Below, piece by piece: positions 6,730-14,153 of a stretch of DNA of 19,272 nt (its first letter is position 1; each line of letters opens with the position of its first letter). Location: positions 1 through 19,272 of the forward strand of contig CAZPLD010000012.1 in the NCBI GenBank assembly GCA_964587505.1. The letters are read 5' to 3'. The position numbers and the translations under genes are program-made. Source of the DNA: 2-01-FULL-41-26 sp964587505. Lineage in GTDB: Bacteria; Patescibacteriota; Minisyncoccia; 2-02-FULL-40-12; GWA2-44-9. The notes beneath the pieces were generated by a model. That model did not search any database. It was not told the DNA's origin and saw only the letters and a program-made list of their open reading frames with translations.

Positions 6730-8259
6730 TTATCCCAGTTTATCTGTCATCTCTTCTTGTAATTTTGTTAGATCTTTATTGATTTTCTCAATTTCTTTCA
6801 AAATAATTTTTGGCTCGCGGTGTTTTATCTCTTCTCCGATAGCATATGGGTTATAAGTGTTTGCAGAAAGTATGTAATCATTTTCGATGATTTCTTTAAC
6901 TGGCGTAAACCATGCAAGCTGTTTTTCAACTGCGCGGTTTTTATGCCAGAGTTCCAACAGCTTCGGAATATCATTTCTATATTGGCTGCCGAATTTTTTG
7001 GATGCTGAAAGCGATGAACCATCACCTTGCATATCAAAGAACCATACCTTTGCAGATTCATCGAGTTTCGGCACCGCCTTTTTTTTGAACACCAAGAAGG
7101 ACGTTTTTACGCCGGCATACGGCTGAAACACGCCTGCCGGCATGGAAACAACCGCCTGTAAGTCCGTATTTTCAAGTAGAAAACGGCGGATCTCTTTATC
7201 ATCGCGGTTGGTACCAAAAAATGAACCTTCGGGAAGGATTATGCCGGCTCTGCCATTGGGCTTGAGCGAGTTTATAACATGACCCAAAAATAGAACCTGT
7301 GTTTTGGTTGATTTGACCGGCAAGGTTGGTTTTATACGTTCCCGATCAACCTTTCCAGAGAATGGTGGATTTGTAAGGACAATATCGAATGTGCGCAGAT
7401 CATCCTCATCTTCAGATCCAGCAACCGTGTCTTTGCGCTTAATGTTCGCACTCTCTATGCCATGTAATATCAAATTCATAAGTGCTAACCGCACCATCTC
7501 CGGATCAACATCAGAACCCAAAAAGGTTTTTTTGGTTAGAAATTCCCACTGTTTTTTATCGAGCTTATCTCCAAACCCCCTCTTGTGTCCATTTTCCTCT
7601 TCAATGCTTTTGGGATCGCTATTTCTTAATCGGATCCAATCATAGCCGGAGATGAGGAAGCCACCAGAACCACACGCAGGATCATAAACAGTTTCGCCAA
7701 TTTTTGGATTCACCATTTCAACTATGACGCGAACGATATGACGCGGAGTGAGAAATTGTCCAAGTTCGCCGGCTGATTCAATACTTGCAAGCAGCTCTTC
7801 ATAAAGATCGCCCTTAACATCTGTGTCTAATCCTGTTAAATTGATCGTGTCAATAATTTCAATCGTGTTTTTTAATGTAACAGAATGGGGAATTTCGAGC
7901 TTCGCATCATAAAAAATTTGCCGTATGTTAGAGTGTCCATTTTGCAATCGCTCCACAAAGGGAAATACCTCATCACGAACAATTTTATACAATTCATCGC
8001 CAGCTTTTTCTTTCCAGCGCGACCATCGGAATTTTTCGTTTTTGCCCTCGAAAATTGATTTATGTTTACGCCCAGTAAGTTCTTCGCCTCTCTCCATAGA
8101 AATATCCTGTTCCTCAAGCATTTTCAAAAAAAACAAAAAGCTAATCTGCTGGATCCTTCTCACAGGGTCTCGTAAACCTGCACCCCAAAGATAATCGTTC
8201 AGGCGATCTAATTTTTGGCGAAACTCTATTCTTAATTGTTGTATTTTTTGTTCGGGCAT
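6730..8259 (-). CDS. hsdM: Type I restriction-modification methyltransferase subunit HsdM
   Basis: A 509-residue N6-adenine methyltransferase. The N-terminal helical region (residues 1-150) matches the HsdM_N type (LDRLNDYLWGAGLRDPVRRI). The catalytic domain has GELGQFLTPRHIV (164-176), the S-adenosylmethionine motif I VYDPACGSGGFL (191-202), and the catalytic motif IVLTNPPFSG (293-302). With HsdS it methylates host DNA; with HsdR it restricts unmodified DNA. All key residues are present, so it should be active. It begins 2 bases after the stop of hsdR, an operon order R-M-X-S that differs from the classic R-M-S by the inserted membrane protein. Confidence 0.95.
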   Translation of the reverse strand: MPEQKIQQLRIEFRQKLDRLNDYLWGAGLRDPVRRIQQISFLFFLKMLEEQDISMERGEELTGRKHKSIFEGKNEKFRWSRWKEKAGDELYKIVRDEVFPFVERLQNGHSNIRQIFYDAKLEIPHSVTLKNTIEIIDTINLTGLDTDVKGDLYEELLASIESAGELGQFLTPRHIVRVIVEMVNPKIGETVYDPACGSGGFLISGYDWIRLRNSDPKSIEEENGHKRGFGDKLDKKQWEFLTKKTFLGSDVDPEMVRLALMNLILHGIESANIKRKDTVAGSEDEDDLRTFDIVLTNPPFSGKVDRERIKPTLPVKSTKTQVLFLGHVINSLKPNGRAGIILPEGSFFGTNRDDKEIRRFLLENTDLQAVVSMPAGVFQPYAGVKTSFLVFKKKAVPKLDESAKVWFFDMQGDGSSLSASKKFGSQYRNDIPKLLELWHKNRAVEKQLAWFTPVKEIIENDYILSANTYNPYAIGEEIKHREPKIILKEIEKINKDLTKLQEEMTDKLG

Positions 8260-8261
8260 AG

Positions 8262-10517
8262 TTATCGTGTACAGATCCTTTGGTTAAGCTCCGAGAGAGC
8301 GGATTGTAAAACACCTTCCTCAAACACTCGCAACGCATAATTAAGACCACCGATTTGCCGGAAGATCGGCTCGTTGAATATGGAAATATCAACCGGCTCT
8401 TTGCGAACGATACATTGCGACTTTACCAAACGCAGGATTTTTATTTGATCGGATGCAAAGTTTTTCTCGATTAGCCATGATTCAAAAAGCTGATTTACAC
8501 GCTGCTCATGTAGTTGCTCTTCTGTAGGGAACTCCTTTGTTTTGAGTGCTGCTTGTATGAAGTCATTGAGCGTGCCTACCGGATAGCGATATGCTTCTCG
8601 CAAGTTTGCTTCGTTAAAATAGAACTCCGGAGAATTAAGTTTTTCGGAAAGGAAGGCGGTTTCGTCATTTGAAAGATCTTCGCCTTGTTTAACTTTTGAA
8701 ATAAGCGGCTCGGTTTTAGCCATCTCTTGAACTTGCTGCTCCCATGCCACCTGATAATCATCGGCATCAATTCTTTCGCCTTCTGCTCCAACTTCGATAT
8801 GCGCACGCTGCATAACCACGTCCATGTTTTCGGGTGCTGTTTCCGGCACTTGAACAAAAAGTCGCTTCACCACTTCTTCCTCTTCCTGCGTTAAATCTTC
8901 AGCTTCGGTTCCCCACGGAATACCAGCTTTAATTTTTGCATAGGCAGAATACGGATCAAATCCTTCGTCATTGAAGTAACGAGTAACGCCAGCAAAGTCA
9001 TAAATACGAAAAGATGTTTTGCTGATTTTTTGATATAATCGGCTGCCACGTCCTCGCATCTGTTGGTAAAGGATCGGGGAACGTGTAGGACGCGCCATGA
9101 TCAAGTTTTCTACCATTGGGACATCGATGCCGGTATCCATCATACCCACCGAAACCGCTACCATCGGCATTTCTTGGTGCTTAAAACGTCTTATGGCTCC
9201 ACGAGGATCTTCGGTATCGGAAGTAATAACTTCAGCGTATCTTCCCTTATATTCCGGATATGTCTGATTGAGATAATACGCCAATTGCGCAGCGTGTTTT
9301 TTCGTAACAGCATAAAGAATGGTTTTGCGATGGTGTTTTGGTTCATGCTTTTCTTCTTCCTCTCTGAATGTTTTTGCCAATTGCTCGTTTCTTGCCGGCA
9401 CATTGATTTTTCTCTCCAAATCTTCGGCGTTGTAATCTTCACCCTCAAATTGCACACCTTCTAAAGACACTTTGGTGTCGATCTGTAAGATCTCATAACC
9501 AGCAAGAAATCCCTCTTTGATGCCTCGTCGAATACTGTATAGAAATGTCGGTTTACCCTTTTTTTCACGCTCATCCCAACAACCAAAGAGCTTATAGGTG
9601 TTACGATCAATAAACACACTCGGCGTTGCTGTAAGACCTATCCGGATTGCGTCAAAATGCGATAGGACAGCGTTGTAGATGCCGAAGATGGATCTATGTG
9701 CTTCGTCCGAGATAACCACATCAAAATAACCACTTGTAAAATTCGATAGTTGCGAATAAAGAGTGGGAAGTGTCGAGATGATTATTGAGGATTCGTCTTT
9801 TTGCTTGCCTCCGTAAAGAAGCTTTGTAGGATAATCTTTCAAAATTTCATCAAAAACTTCCTTTGTTTGTATGCCTAAATCAATGCGATCAACAAGAAAT
9901 AAAACACGCCGGATGAGATTCGCTTCAAACAGCCGTTTGAGATAAAGAGCTATGGTATCTGTCTTGCCAGTGCCGGTTGCCATAGCGATGAGCATTTTGC
10001 GCAAACCGCCCTCAATGGTTTTGTCCATGATCTGCATGGCCTCCTTTTGATATGGGCGTGGTGTGCGTAATTCGCCACCTTTAAAATAATTGTCGGGTAC
10101 AGGAATGGCGGTTATCGGCTTTTGATCTATTCGTAGGGTTTGGATTTTTTCTAAATCGCGTTGAGAAAAGAAGGTAATTACCTTTTGCTCTGGACGATAT
10201 TTGTAATCCCAAAAATAAATATCCTCTCCATTGGAAAGGAAAATGAAATCGATACCCAGCTCTTCTGCGTAGGTCAATGCCTGCTGTTTTGCCAATACTG
10301 GTTCAGTTGAAAACCGCTTTGCTTCGATAAGCCCGATGGCTCTGCCGCGTCTATCCCTCAAGAAATAATCGGCACGTCCATCCTTCACCGGATCTTCGGT
10401 TGAAACTTGATTTTTATCCTCAATATCCCAGCCAGCTTCGCGGAGTTTGCGATCGATGACAATGCGAGCGTCCGTTTCTCTTGAGTTGTTATTGTTATTT
10501 GTCATATTCATTTTCAT
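8262..10517 (-). CDS. hsdR: Type I restriction-modification endonuclease/translocase subunit HsdR
   Basis: A 751-residue protein, close to the shorter EcoEI-like HsdR class and smaller than EcoKI HsdR. The N-terminal nuclease has D50 in GRADYFL and E65-A-K67 in IGLIEAKR. The helicase core follows: Walker A MATGTGKT (179-186), VISDEAHRSIFG with DEAH at 271-274, LTATPS (295-300), and the late motif YQQMRGRGSRLYQK. The C-terminal 150 residues match the EcoEI R C-terminal type. It pumps DNA past the bound complex and cuts at distant sites. Three in-frame ATGs at alternate codons open the gene; I kept the first, but the ribosome site is weak. It starts 13 bases after the DUF262 gene. All catalytic motifs look intact. 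Confidence 0.95.
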   Translation of the reverse strand: MKMNMTNNNNNSRETDARIVIDRKLREAGWDIEDKNQVSTEDPVKDGRADYFLRDRRGRAIGLIEAKRFSTEPVLAKQQALTYAEELGIDFIFLSNGEDIYFWDYKYRPEQKVITFFSQRDLEKIQTLRIDQKPITAIPVPDNYFKGGELRTPRPYQKEAMQIMDKTIEGGLRKMLIAMATGTGKTDTIALYLKRLFEANLIRRVLFLVDRIDLGIQTKEVFDEILKDYPTKLLYGGKQKDESSIIISTLPTLYSQLSNFTSGYFDVVISDEAHRSIFGIYNAVLSHFDAIRIGLTATPSVFIDRNTYKLFGCWDEREKKGKPTFLYSIRRGIKEGFLAGYEILQIDTKVSLEGVQFEGEDYNAEDLERKINVPARNEQLAKTFREEEEKHEPKHHRKTILYAVTKKHAAQLAYYLNQTYPEYKGRYAEVITSDTEDPRGAIRRFKHQEMPMVAVSVGMMDTGIDVPMVENLIMARPTRSPILYQQMRGRGSRLYQKISKTSFRIYDFAGVTRYFNDEGFDPYSAYAKIKAGIPWGTEAEDLTQEEEEVVKRLFVQVPETAPENMDVVMQRAHIEVGAEGERIDADDYQVAWEQQVQEMAKTEPLISKVKQGEDLSNDETAFLSEKLNSPEFYFNEANLREAYRYPVGTLNDFIQAALKTKEFPTEEQLHEQRVNQLFESWLIEKNFASDQIKILRLVKSQCIVRKEPVDISIFNEPIFRQIGGLNYALRVFEEGVLQSALSELNQRICTR

Positions 10518-10530
10518 TCTTGAGCTTGAT

Positions 10531-12330
10531 CTATAAATTCTCGTAATACCCCCTGATCTTTTTCGCCATGAGTTTGCGGCGTTCCTTCAAAAACCTTTCG
10601 TAATCCCCAAGCTCCATATTCTGAAAGCCATCCGGTATGCAATTCTGTTTTAGGTTCTCGGCGAGATCTTTTTTATCGGTTATGCCGCCATACTTGAGCT
10701 TGCCTCCTTCGGTTTGTTTCATTACTTCAGCCATGTACTCTTTGGGAGATTTTTTGCCGACTTTGATATTTATTTCAGATTGAGCATAAGTAAAGTTGCC
10801 AATCTGGTTGTAATCGCCCCTACTTAAGCCGCCTGCTTTCTTCAGGTATTCCTTTGGAAAGAGATGATGGATGTCGCCGCGATGACTGATCATATTACCA
10901 ACGGTAATGTCGGTTGAAAGAAAGCCCCTGTCGTTATTTTTAACCTGTGCCGCAAAAAAAAGATTGAGAAATGGATTGCTGATGCTCGCCTTATCGAGTT
11001 CCTGAATAAGCTGCGCGTTCCAAAAAGCATCGGAGAGTTGCGCTTCTTCGATTGATTTCAAAATCTCGCCAGCATCGCCATTGGAAATCTGCTTAATATC
11101 CGAATCAAATTGGCTTTCCGGTGATCCGGAATAACGTCCGGTGAGGATAGACATCACAAACCAGCGTTGGACATACTTTTCGATCAAGCTTGGATCGACA
11201 CTCTTATCGCGCAGCTTGAGATATAAAATATAGGCAAAGTTAAGAGCGTTTTGCGAATTGATAAGGTCGTTGCTTATAAAGCCGCAGGATTTGATGATCA
11301 TTACAAACCGCTTGAAGTTTGTTTCATTTACAAAATCCAGTACCGCATCACGGAGTTTTTGGAAAGACGCATCCATTATGTCTTGCTCAAAACTGCGTGT
11401 TTCAAAGTTACGCCCCGAAAGCAGTCCGACAAGATCCGCCATCTTGCCTCGTTCAAATTGTTTGGTGAAACTCACACGCAACACATCGGAATAATCCGGA
11501 TCGTAGAGGTCGTCATTTTCATCTTTAAGCCATGCAAGTTTTGAAAGGTAAACAGTTTTGTTAAACTCTGCATCATTTTCAGTTATGTGTTTGTAAAACT
11601 GCGGCTCGCGCGCAAGATGGCAAAAATAGTCGACACACTTTCTTAAATTAACGCCGAAATTATCCTCCTTGTCATAAGAAGCTATCTTCGACATGGCAAA
11701 GTCAGCTTGGCTTAATACAACACCTTTGGAATTGATACGGATAAAAATCTCGGTAACCGTTTCAATATCTAAACCGGCATCAAGTTCAATAAAACCAACC
11801 TGCTTGCTTTTGATCTGTAATAACTTCTCAATGTTCTTTTCAATGAGTTCACGATTTACGTCAAGATTTTTGTCGCAATAGTCAGTTACATCTTTGAATA
11901 AGCCGCCGTCCTTACTCATAAGTTTTGAGATGTCAGCTATCCACGCCTTGTCCTTTTTTATTGCCGGTGTGAGTGTGGCAAATTCTTCTATGATGGGGTG
12001 AAATGCAATATAGATCCGTTCCTCCTTATAATCTTTATTGATAATGTTTTGACCGAGAATTGCCGCACGGAGAGCGGTAATGCGTTGCTGTCCGTCAATC
12101 AAGACCTTTTTGCCGTTGGAAATGGAGCCATCTTTAAGACGAACATCGGGGTTTTTCCATGCAATGATATAGCCGATCGGATAGCCACGATAAAGCGAAT
12201 CCATCAGATCGCGCACCTTTGTCGAATCCCAAACAAACGGACGCTGGATTTCCGGTATAGCGATTTCCTTTTCCTGAACCCAATTCAGGATATTGCTCAC
12301 AAAGTATTGATTGACTGTGTATTTTTGCAT
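10531..12330 (-). CDS. GmrSD-like restriction protein (DUF262 plus DUF1524 HNH)
   Basis: A 599-residue protein. The N-terminal DUF262 domain has IPEIQRPFVW (25-34) and the hallmark VLIDGQQRITAL (76-87), a ParB/sulfiredoxin-like nucleotide-binding and hydrolysing site. The C-terminal domain carries IHHLFPKEY with histidines at 488-489, followed by NQIGNFTYAQSEIN, a DUF1524-type HNH nuclease pattern. GmrSD enzymes cut DNA with glucosylated hydroxymethylcytosine; relatives act against other phages, so the exact target is unknown. I chose the ATG at 12330, just after the TAA of the helix-turn-helix gene. The frame can be extended to 12492, but that part overlaps the other gene in another frame and does not look like DUF262. 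It is the first large gene of the defence operon. Confidence 0.9.
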   Translation of the reverse strand: MQKYTVNQYFVSNILNWVQEKEIAIPEIQRPFVWDSTKVRDLMDSLYRGYPIGYIIAWKNPDVRLKDGSISNGKKVLIDGQQRITALRAAILGQNIINKDYKEERIYIAFHPIIEEFATLTPAIKKDKAWIADISKLMSKDGGLFKDVTDYCDKNLDVNRELIEKNIEKLLQIKSKQVGFIELDAGLDIETVTEIFIRINSKGVVLSQADFAMSKIASYDKEDNFGVNLRKCVDYFCHLAREPQFYKHITENDAEFNKTVYLSKLAWLKDENDDLYDPDYSDVLRVSFTKQFERGKMADLVGLLSGRNFETRSFEQDIMDASFQKLRDAVLDFVNETNFKRFVMIIKSCGFISNDLINSQNALNFAYILYLKLRDKSVDPSLIEKYVQRWFVMSILTGRYSGSPESQFDSDIKQISNGDAGEILKSIEEAQLSDAFWNAQLIQELDKASISNPFLNLFFAAQVKNNDRGFLSTDITVGNMISHRGDIHHLFPKEYLKKAGGLSRGDYNQIGNFTYAQSEINIKVGKKSPKEYMAEVMKQTEGGKLKYGGITDKKDLAENLKQNCIPDGFQNMELGDYERFLKERRKLMAKKIRGYYENL

Positions 12331-12331
12331 A

Positions 12332-12520
12332 TTACTTTTTTGGTTTCTTGATATTCGATCGAGAACGAATAAACGCCTCGAGATCGCTCTCGCTGATCCG
12401 CCAATAGCCGACTTTGGTCGCCTTGAGCCGCCCACTCGAAATATAGCGATACAAGGATCGCTCGCTAACTCGCAAATACTTTGCCGCTTCACGTAATGTA
12501 AGAAATTTCTTTTTGGTCAT
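12332..12520 (-). CDS. Small excisionase/MerR-like helix-turn-helix protein
   Basis: A 62-residue protein of the HTH_17 / excisionase type: FLTLREAAKYLRVSERSLYR (6-25) carries the helix-turn-helix, YISSGRLKATKVGYWRI (26-42) the wing and DNA-contacting residues, and SESDLEAFI the capping helix. Such proteins act as recombination directionality factors or as small regulators. It is first in the defence operon, 1 base before the DUF262 ATG, and its promoter is overlapped by a 20-bp repeat also found at the divergent promoter. The simplest reading is an autoregulator that may also help the recombinase excise the element. Both roles are inferred. The frame and domain are clear. Confidence 0.85.
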   Translation of the reverse strand: MTKKKFLTLREAAKYLRVSERSLYRYISSGRLKATKVGYWRISESDLEAFIRSRSNIKKPKK

Positions 12521-12535
12521 AGGTCAATTGATTTC

Positions 12536-12564
12536 ATTCTATCGCAAAAAAGCCACATGGTCAA
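12536..12564 (-). promoter_or_regulatory. Promoter of the defence operon
   Basis: On the minus strand TTGACC (12559-12564), a 17-base spacer and TAGAAT (12536-12541) form a good sigma-70 promoter. Transcription would start near 12529, leaving only about nine bases before the ATG at 12520, so the message is nearly leaderless. The inverted repeat GCCACAT/ATGTGGC (12552-12558 and 12565-12571) flanks the -35 box, a plausible operator. Confidence 0.7.
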
Positions 12565-12577
12565 ATGTGGCAAAGTC
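12558..12577 (+). repeat. 20-bp direct repeat, copy 1 (candidate operator)
   Basis: TGGTCAAATGTGGCAAAGTC overlaps the -35 box of the defence promoter. It matches the copy at 13186-13205 at 19 of 20 positions. Copy 1 also forms part of an inverted repeat, while copy 2 does not, so the direct repeat is the conserved unit. Confidence 0.7.
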
Positions 12578-12601
12578 GGTTATCTTCCTAAAAGGCAGGT
12601 G

Positions 12602-12952
12602 TTAGCAGGGGTAACCATTTGGACAAATATCTTCCTGTCGTTCGGTCGTCGGATCAATAGGGGTGTTTAAGTCCGGCACGGTATGGTTGCGTGCCATCAA
12701 CCACCAAACGAGAAGTATCCAAAATCCCCAAAATAAAACTACTGGAACAACTTTTGAGATGTTTTTCTTTACTCTGATTTTCAACGGAGGGTGAAGTACA
12801 TGTTTAAGCTCATGGCTTGCTAAATCGCCGTACTCGATTTTCTCCACACACTTTGGACACGCAACAAATTCTTTCTGCTGCTCGGAAAAGCGCTTGTTTA
12901 CTCTTGCCCAGAACCCCTCGTCAATAAATGGATTTCTATTTTTTCCGCTCAT
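12602..12952 (-). CDS. Zinc-finger-like protein with one membrane helix
   Basis: A 116-residue protein starting MSGKNRNPFIDEGFWARV. Residues 31-52 hold CPKCVEKIEYGDLASHELKHVLH, where CxxC and HxxxH are positioned to bind a zinc ion (described here in two parts: CPKC, then SHELKHVLH). A single membrane helix (VVPVVLFWGFWILLVWWLM) follows at about 66-84, then a short exported or cytoplasmic tail with two cysteines. I chose the ATG at 12952; the frame reaches 13042, but the extra residues come from a hairpin-rich stretch. The start codon itself lies in a 7-bp stem (12945-12966). Function is unknown. It is separate from the defence operon, which has its own promoter just downstream. Confidence 0.6.
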   Translation of the reverse strand: MSGKNRNPFIDEGFWARVNKRFSEQQKEFVACPKCVEKIEYGDLASHELKHVLHPPLKIRVKKNISKVVPVVLFWGFWILLVWWLMARNHTVPDLNTPIDPTTERQEDICPNGYPC

Positions 12953-13073
12953 AGTTTTGTGAGCGGCGAGTTTTGAAACACAAAACCCACCACTGGGAGG
13001 GCTTGCGCCCCTATGGAAGTTTCCCTCCATAACGTTAGGCACGCCCCAAATGATGGGTTTTCTATGCCTAACG
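12945..13073. other. Cluster of consecutive hairpins between the divergent operons
   Basis: Six successive inverted repeats lie in 129 bases: CCGCTCA/TGAGCGG (12945-12966), GTTTTG/CAAAAC (12970-12986), CCCA/TGGG (about 12986-12997), GGGC/GCCC (about 12999-13010), TATGGA/TCCATA (13012-13031), and CGTTAGGCA/TGCCTAACG (13033-13041 with 13065-13073). All arms pair perfectly, so the coding strand of any RNA cannot be told. It may be a structured leader of the zinc-finger gene, or a single-strand replication origin. No known RNA family is recognised. Confidence 0.45.
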
Positions 13074-13185
13074 ATTTGCGACCATGCCGCCAGCCGAAGC
13101 CGATGGTTTAGATCATTTGATATCCAATTGTGTTTTTAAGTATATCAGAAAAACATGAGATCCTGCAACGGATGAAAAATACTGC

Positions 13186-13205
13186 TGGTCAAATGTGGCA
13201 AGGTC
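13186..13205 (+). repeat. 20-bp direct repeat, copy 2 (candidate operator)
   Basis: TGGTCAAATGTGGCAAGGTC differs from copy 1 (12558-12577) at one position. It covers the -35 box and part of the spacer of the plus-strand promoter, so one protein could control both divergent operons. Confidence 0.7.
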
Positions 13206-13214
13206 TGCTAAAAT
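13186..13214 (+). promoter_or_regulatory. Promoter of the plus-strand maintenance operon
   Basis: TGGTCA (13186-13191), a 17-base spacer and TAAAAT (13209-13214) preceded by TG (extended -10) form a likely promoter. Transcription would begin near 13221, only a few bases before the ATG at 13226. The -35 box is weak, which fits control by a factor bound to the overlapping 20-bp repeat. Confidence 0.6.
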
Positions 13215-13225
13215 GAGTTTTAAGA

Positions 13226-13723
13226 ATGACGATGAATATGAAAATGAATAGTAAAAAAACCGAACCATTTCGCGTTGTTATAAATACAAGTACCGACCCC
13301 AATGTGCCATTGATTGAGCTTGTACGTGGTAACCGGAAAGCCAAACTTCCACCTATTGCGATCAAAAACGTACGTCTTGATACCGATCGCTATTTGCTTG
13401 TCGTAAATGACGGCGAGCGCGTTGTTGCCTTTAAGTCAAAAAGGCACAAGAAGGGACTGGATAAAGAAACGAAGCTATTTAAAGTGCTGGTATTGCTTTT
13501 TGATTTTCGCCTCGAAAAAAAGGGTGAAAAAATACTCCACAGCAAAAACCTTAACCCCGACTACACTTCTCTAAAAAATATCGCCGGAAATAGCGGAAGC
13601 CCAACACAAGAAGCAGCATATAGAAACATAAAGCGGTTAAATGGCTACTTTGAGGAAAATGGCTTGTCTATATGGATTGAAAAACACGGCAATGATTGCC
13701 GCCTCGTAGTTAAGAAGAGTTAA
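13226..13723 (+). CDS. Uncharacterised protein, possible winged-helix regulator
   Basis: A 165-residue protein of unknown family. The N-terminal half is rich in beta strands (FRVVINTSTDPNVPLIELVR, then NVRLDTDRYLLVVNDGERVV). The C-terminal half (about 85-163) has helices and a terminal hairpin, NIKRLNGYFEENGLSIWIEK then CRLVVKK, which resembles the wing of a transcriptional regulator. Four ATGs at alternate codons open the gene (MTMNMKMN); the first lies about 5 bases from the predicted transcription start, so a later one may be used. It is the first gene of the plus operon and is followed by two intrinsic terminators, which suggests that its transcript often ends there. A regulator of the element is the best guess, not shown. 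Confidence 0.55.
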   Translation: MTMNMKMNSKKTEPFRVVINTSTDPNVPLIELVRGNRKAKLPPIAIKNVRLDTDRYLLVVNDGERVVAFKSKRHKKGLDKETKLFKVLVLLFDFRLEKKGEKILHSKNLNPDYTSLKNIAGNSGSPTQEAAYRNIKRLNGYFEENGLSIWIEKHGNDCRLVVKKS

Positions 13724-13800
13724 TACGCGGACATTATTTTTACAGAAGCGCTCGATACTTTAAGGATAAAAGCGCTCAAAAAGTAGAAAAAATCCCTCAA

Positions 13801-13828
13801 GGGACATTTTGAAAATGTCCCCGATTTT
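13801..13828 (+). terminator. Intrinsic terminator 1 after the first plus-strand gene
   Basis: GGGACATTT-TGA-AAATGTCCC is a perfect 9-bp hairpin with a 3-base loop, followed by CGATTTTT. It lies 78 bases beyond the stop codon at 13723. Confidence 0.75.
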
Positions 13829-13848
13829 TCTCAATAGTGAATGATATG

Positions 13849-13880
13849 GTCAAAGCAAGATACGCTTTGGCTTTTTTGTT
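13849..13880 (+). terminator. Intrinsic terminator 2 before the DUF5659-like gene
   Basis: GTCAAAGC-AAGATAC-GCTTTGGC is an 8-bp stem including one G-U pair, followed by TTTTTTGTTTT. It lies 27 bases upstream of the ATG at 13907, so it would act as an attenuator for the downstream genes unless a further promoter lies between the hairpins; I see none that is convincing. Confidence 0.65.
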
Positions 13881-13906
13881 TTCCCAAGCCAGCGCGGTCG
13901 GATGAT

Positions 13907-14152
13907 ATGAAGATACTAAATGAAAAAAACTTTTATCAAACTTCTGACTTTTGCCTCGCAACGGTTATTTCACTTTCTTTTCCGATAGAAGCAGTAGATC
14001 GGCAGAACACGCGAAAAGTTCAATTTATATTTCGTCGCAATAACGTCCTCGATAAGCTGATCGAGGATTTTTGGCGTGGTGAGATCCGAATTGATCCACA
14101 GCTTTTCTATAACCAATTACGAGTGATGAAAGCTCGGATTTACAACGACTAA
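13907..14152 (+). CDS. DUF5659-like protein
   Basis: An 81-residue protein. NFYQTSDFCLATVISLSFPI (8-27) and the later FIFRRNNVLDKLIEDFWRGE then IRIDPQLFYNQLRVMKARIY follow a pattern I associate with DUF5659: YxTSDfyLA, then vDR, then valuefvF, then a DFwrGelrvdp segment ending in a lysine/arginine-rich helix. Function is unknown; such proteins occur in phages, plasmids and integrative elements. I chose the ATG at 13907. The frame reaches 13841, but the added part spans the terminator hairpin and is unlike the family. The next gene begins 1 base after its TAA. Confidence 0.6.
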   Translation: MKILNEKNFYQTSDFCLATVISLSFPIEAVDRQNTRKVQFIFRRNNVLDKLIEDFWRGEIRIDPQLFYNQLRVMKARIYND

Positions 14153-14153
14153 C

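Noticed and set aside
12331..12492. N-terminal extension of the DUF262 protein
   Set aside because: It overlaps the helix-turn-helix gene in another frame, and the DUF262 family pattern begins only after the ATG at 12330.
13033..13073. Integron attC site suggested by GTTAGGC and GCCTAAC
   Set aside because: The core boxes are in the opposite order to an attC site (which runs from RYYYAAC to GTTRRRY), and no integron integrase or matching second site is present.
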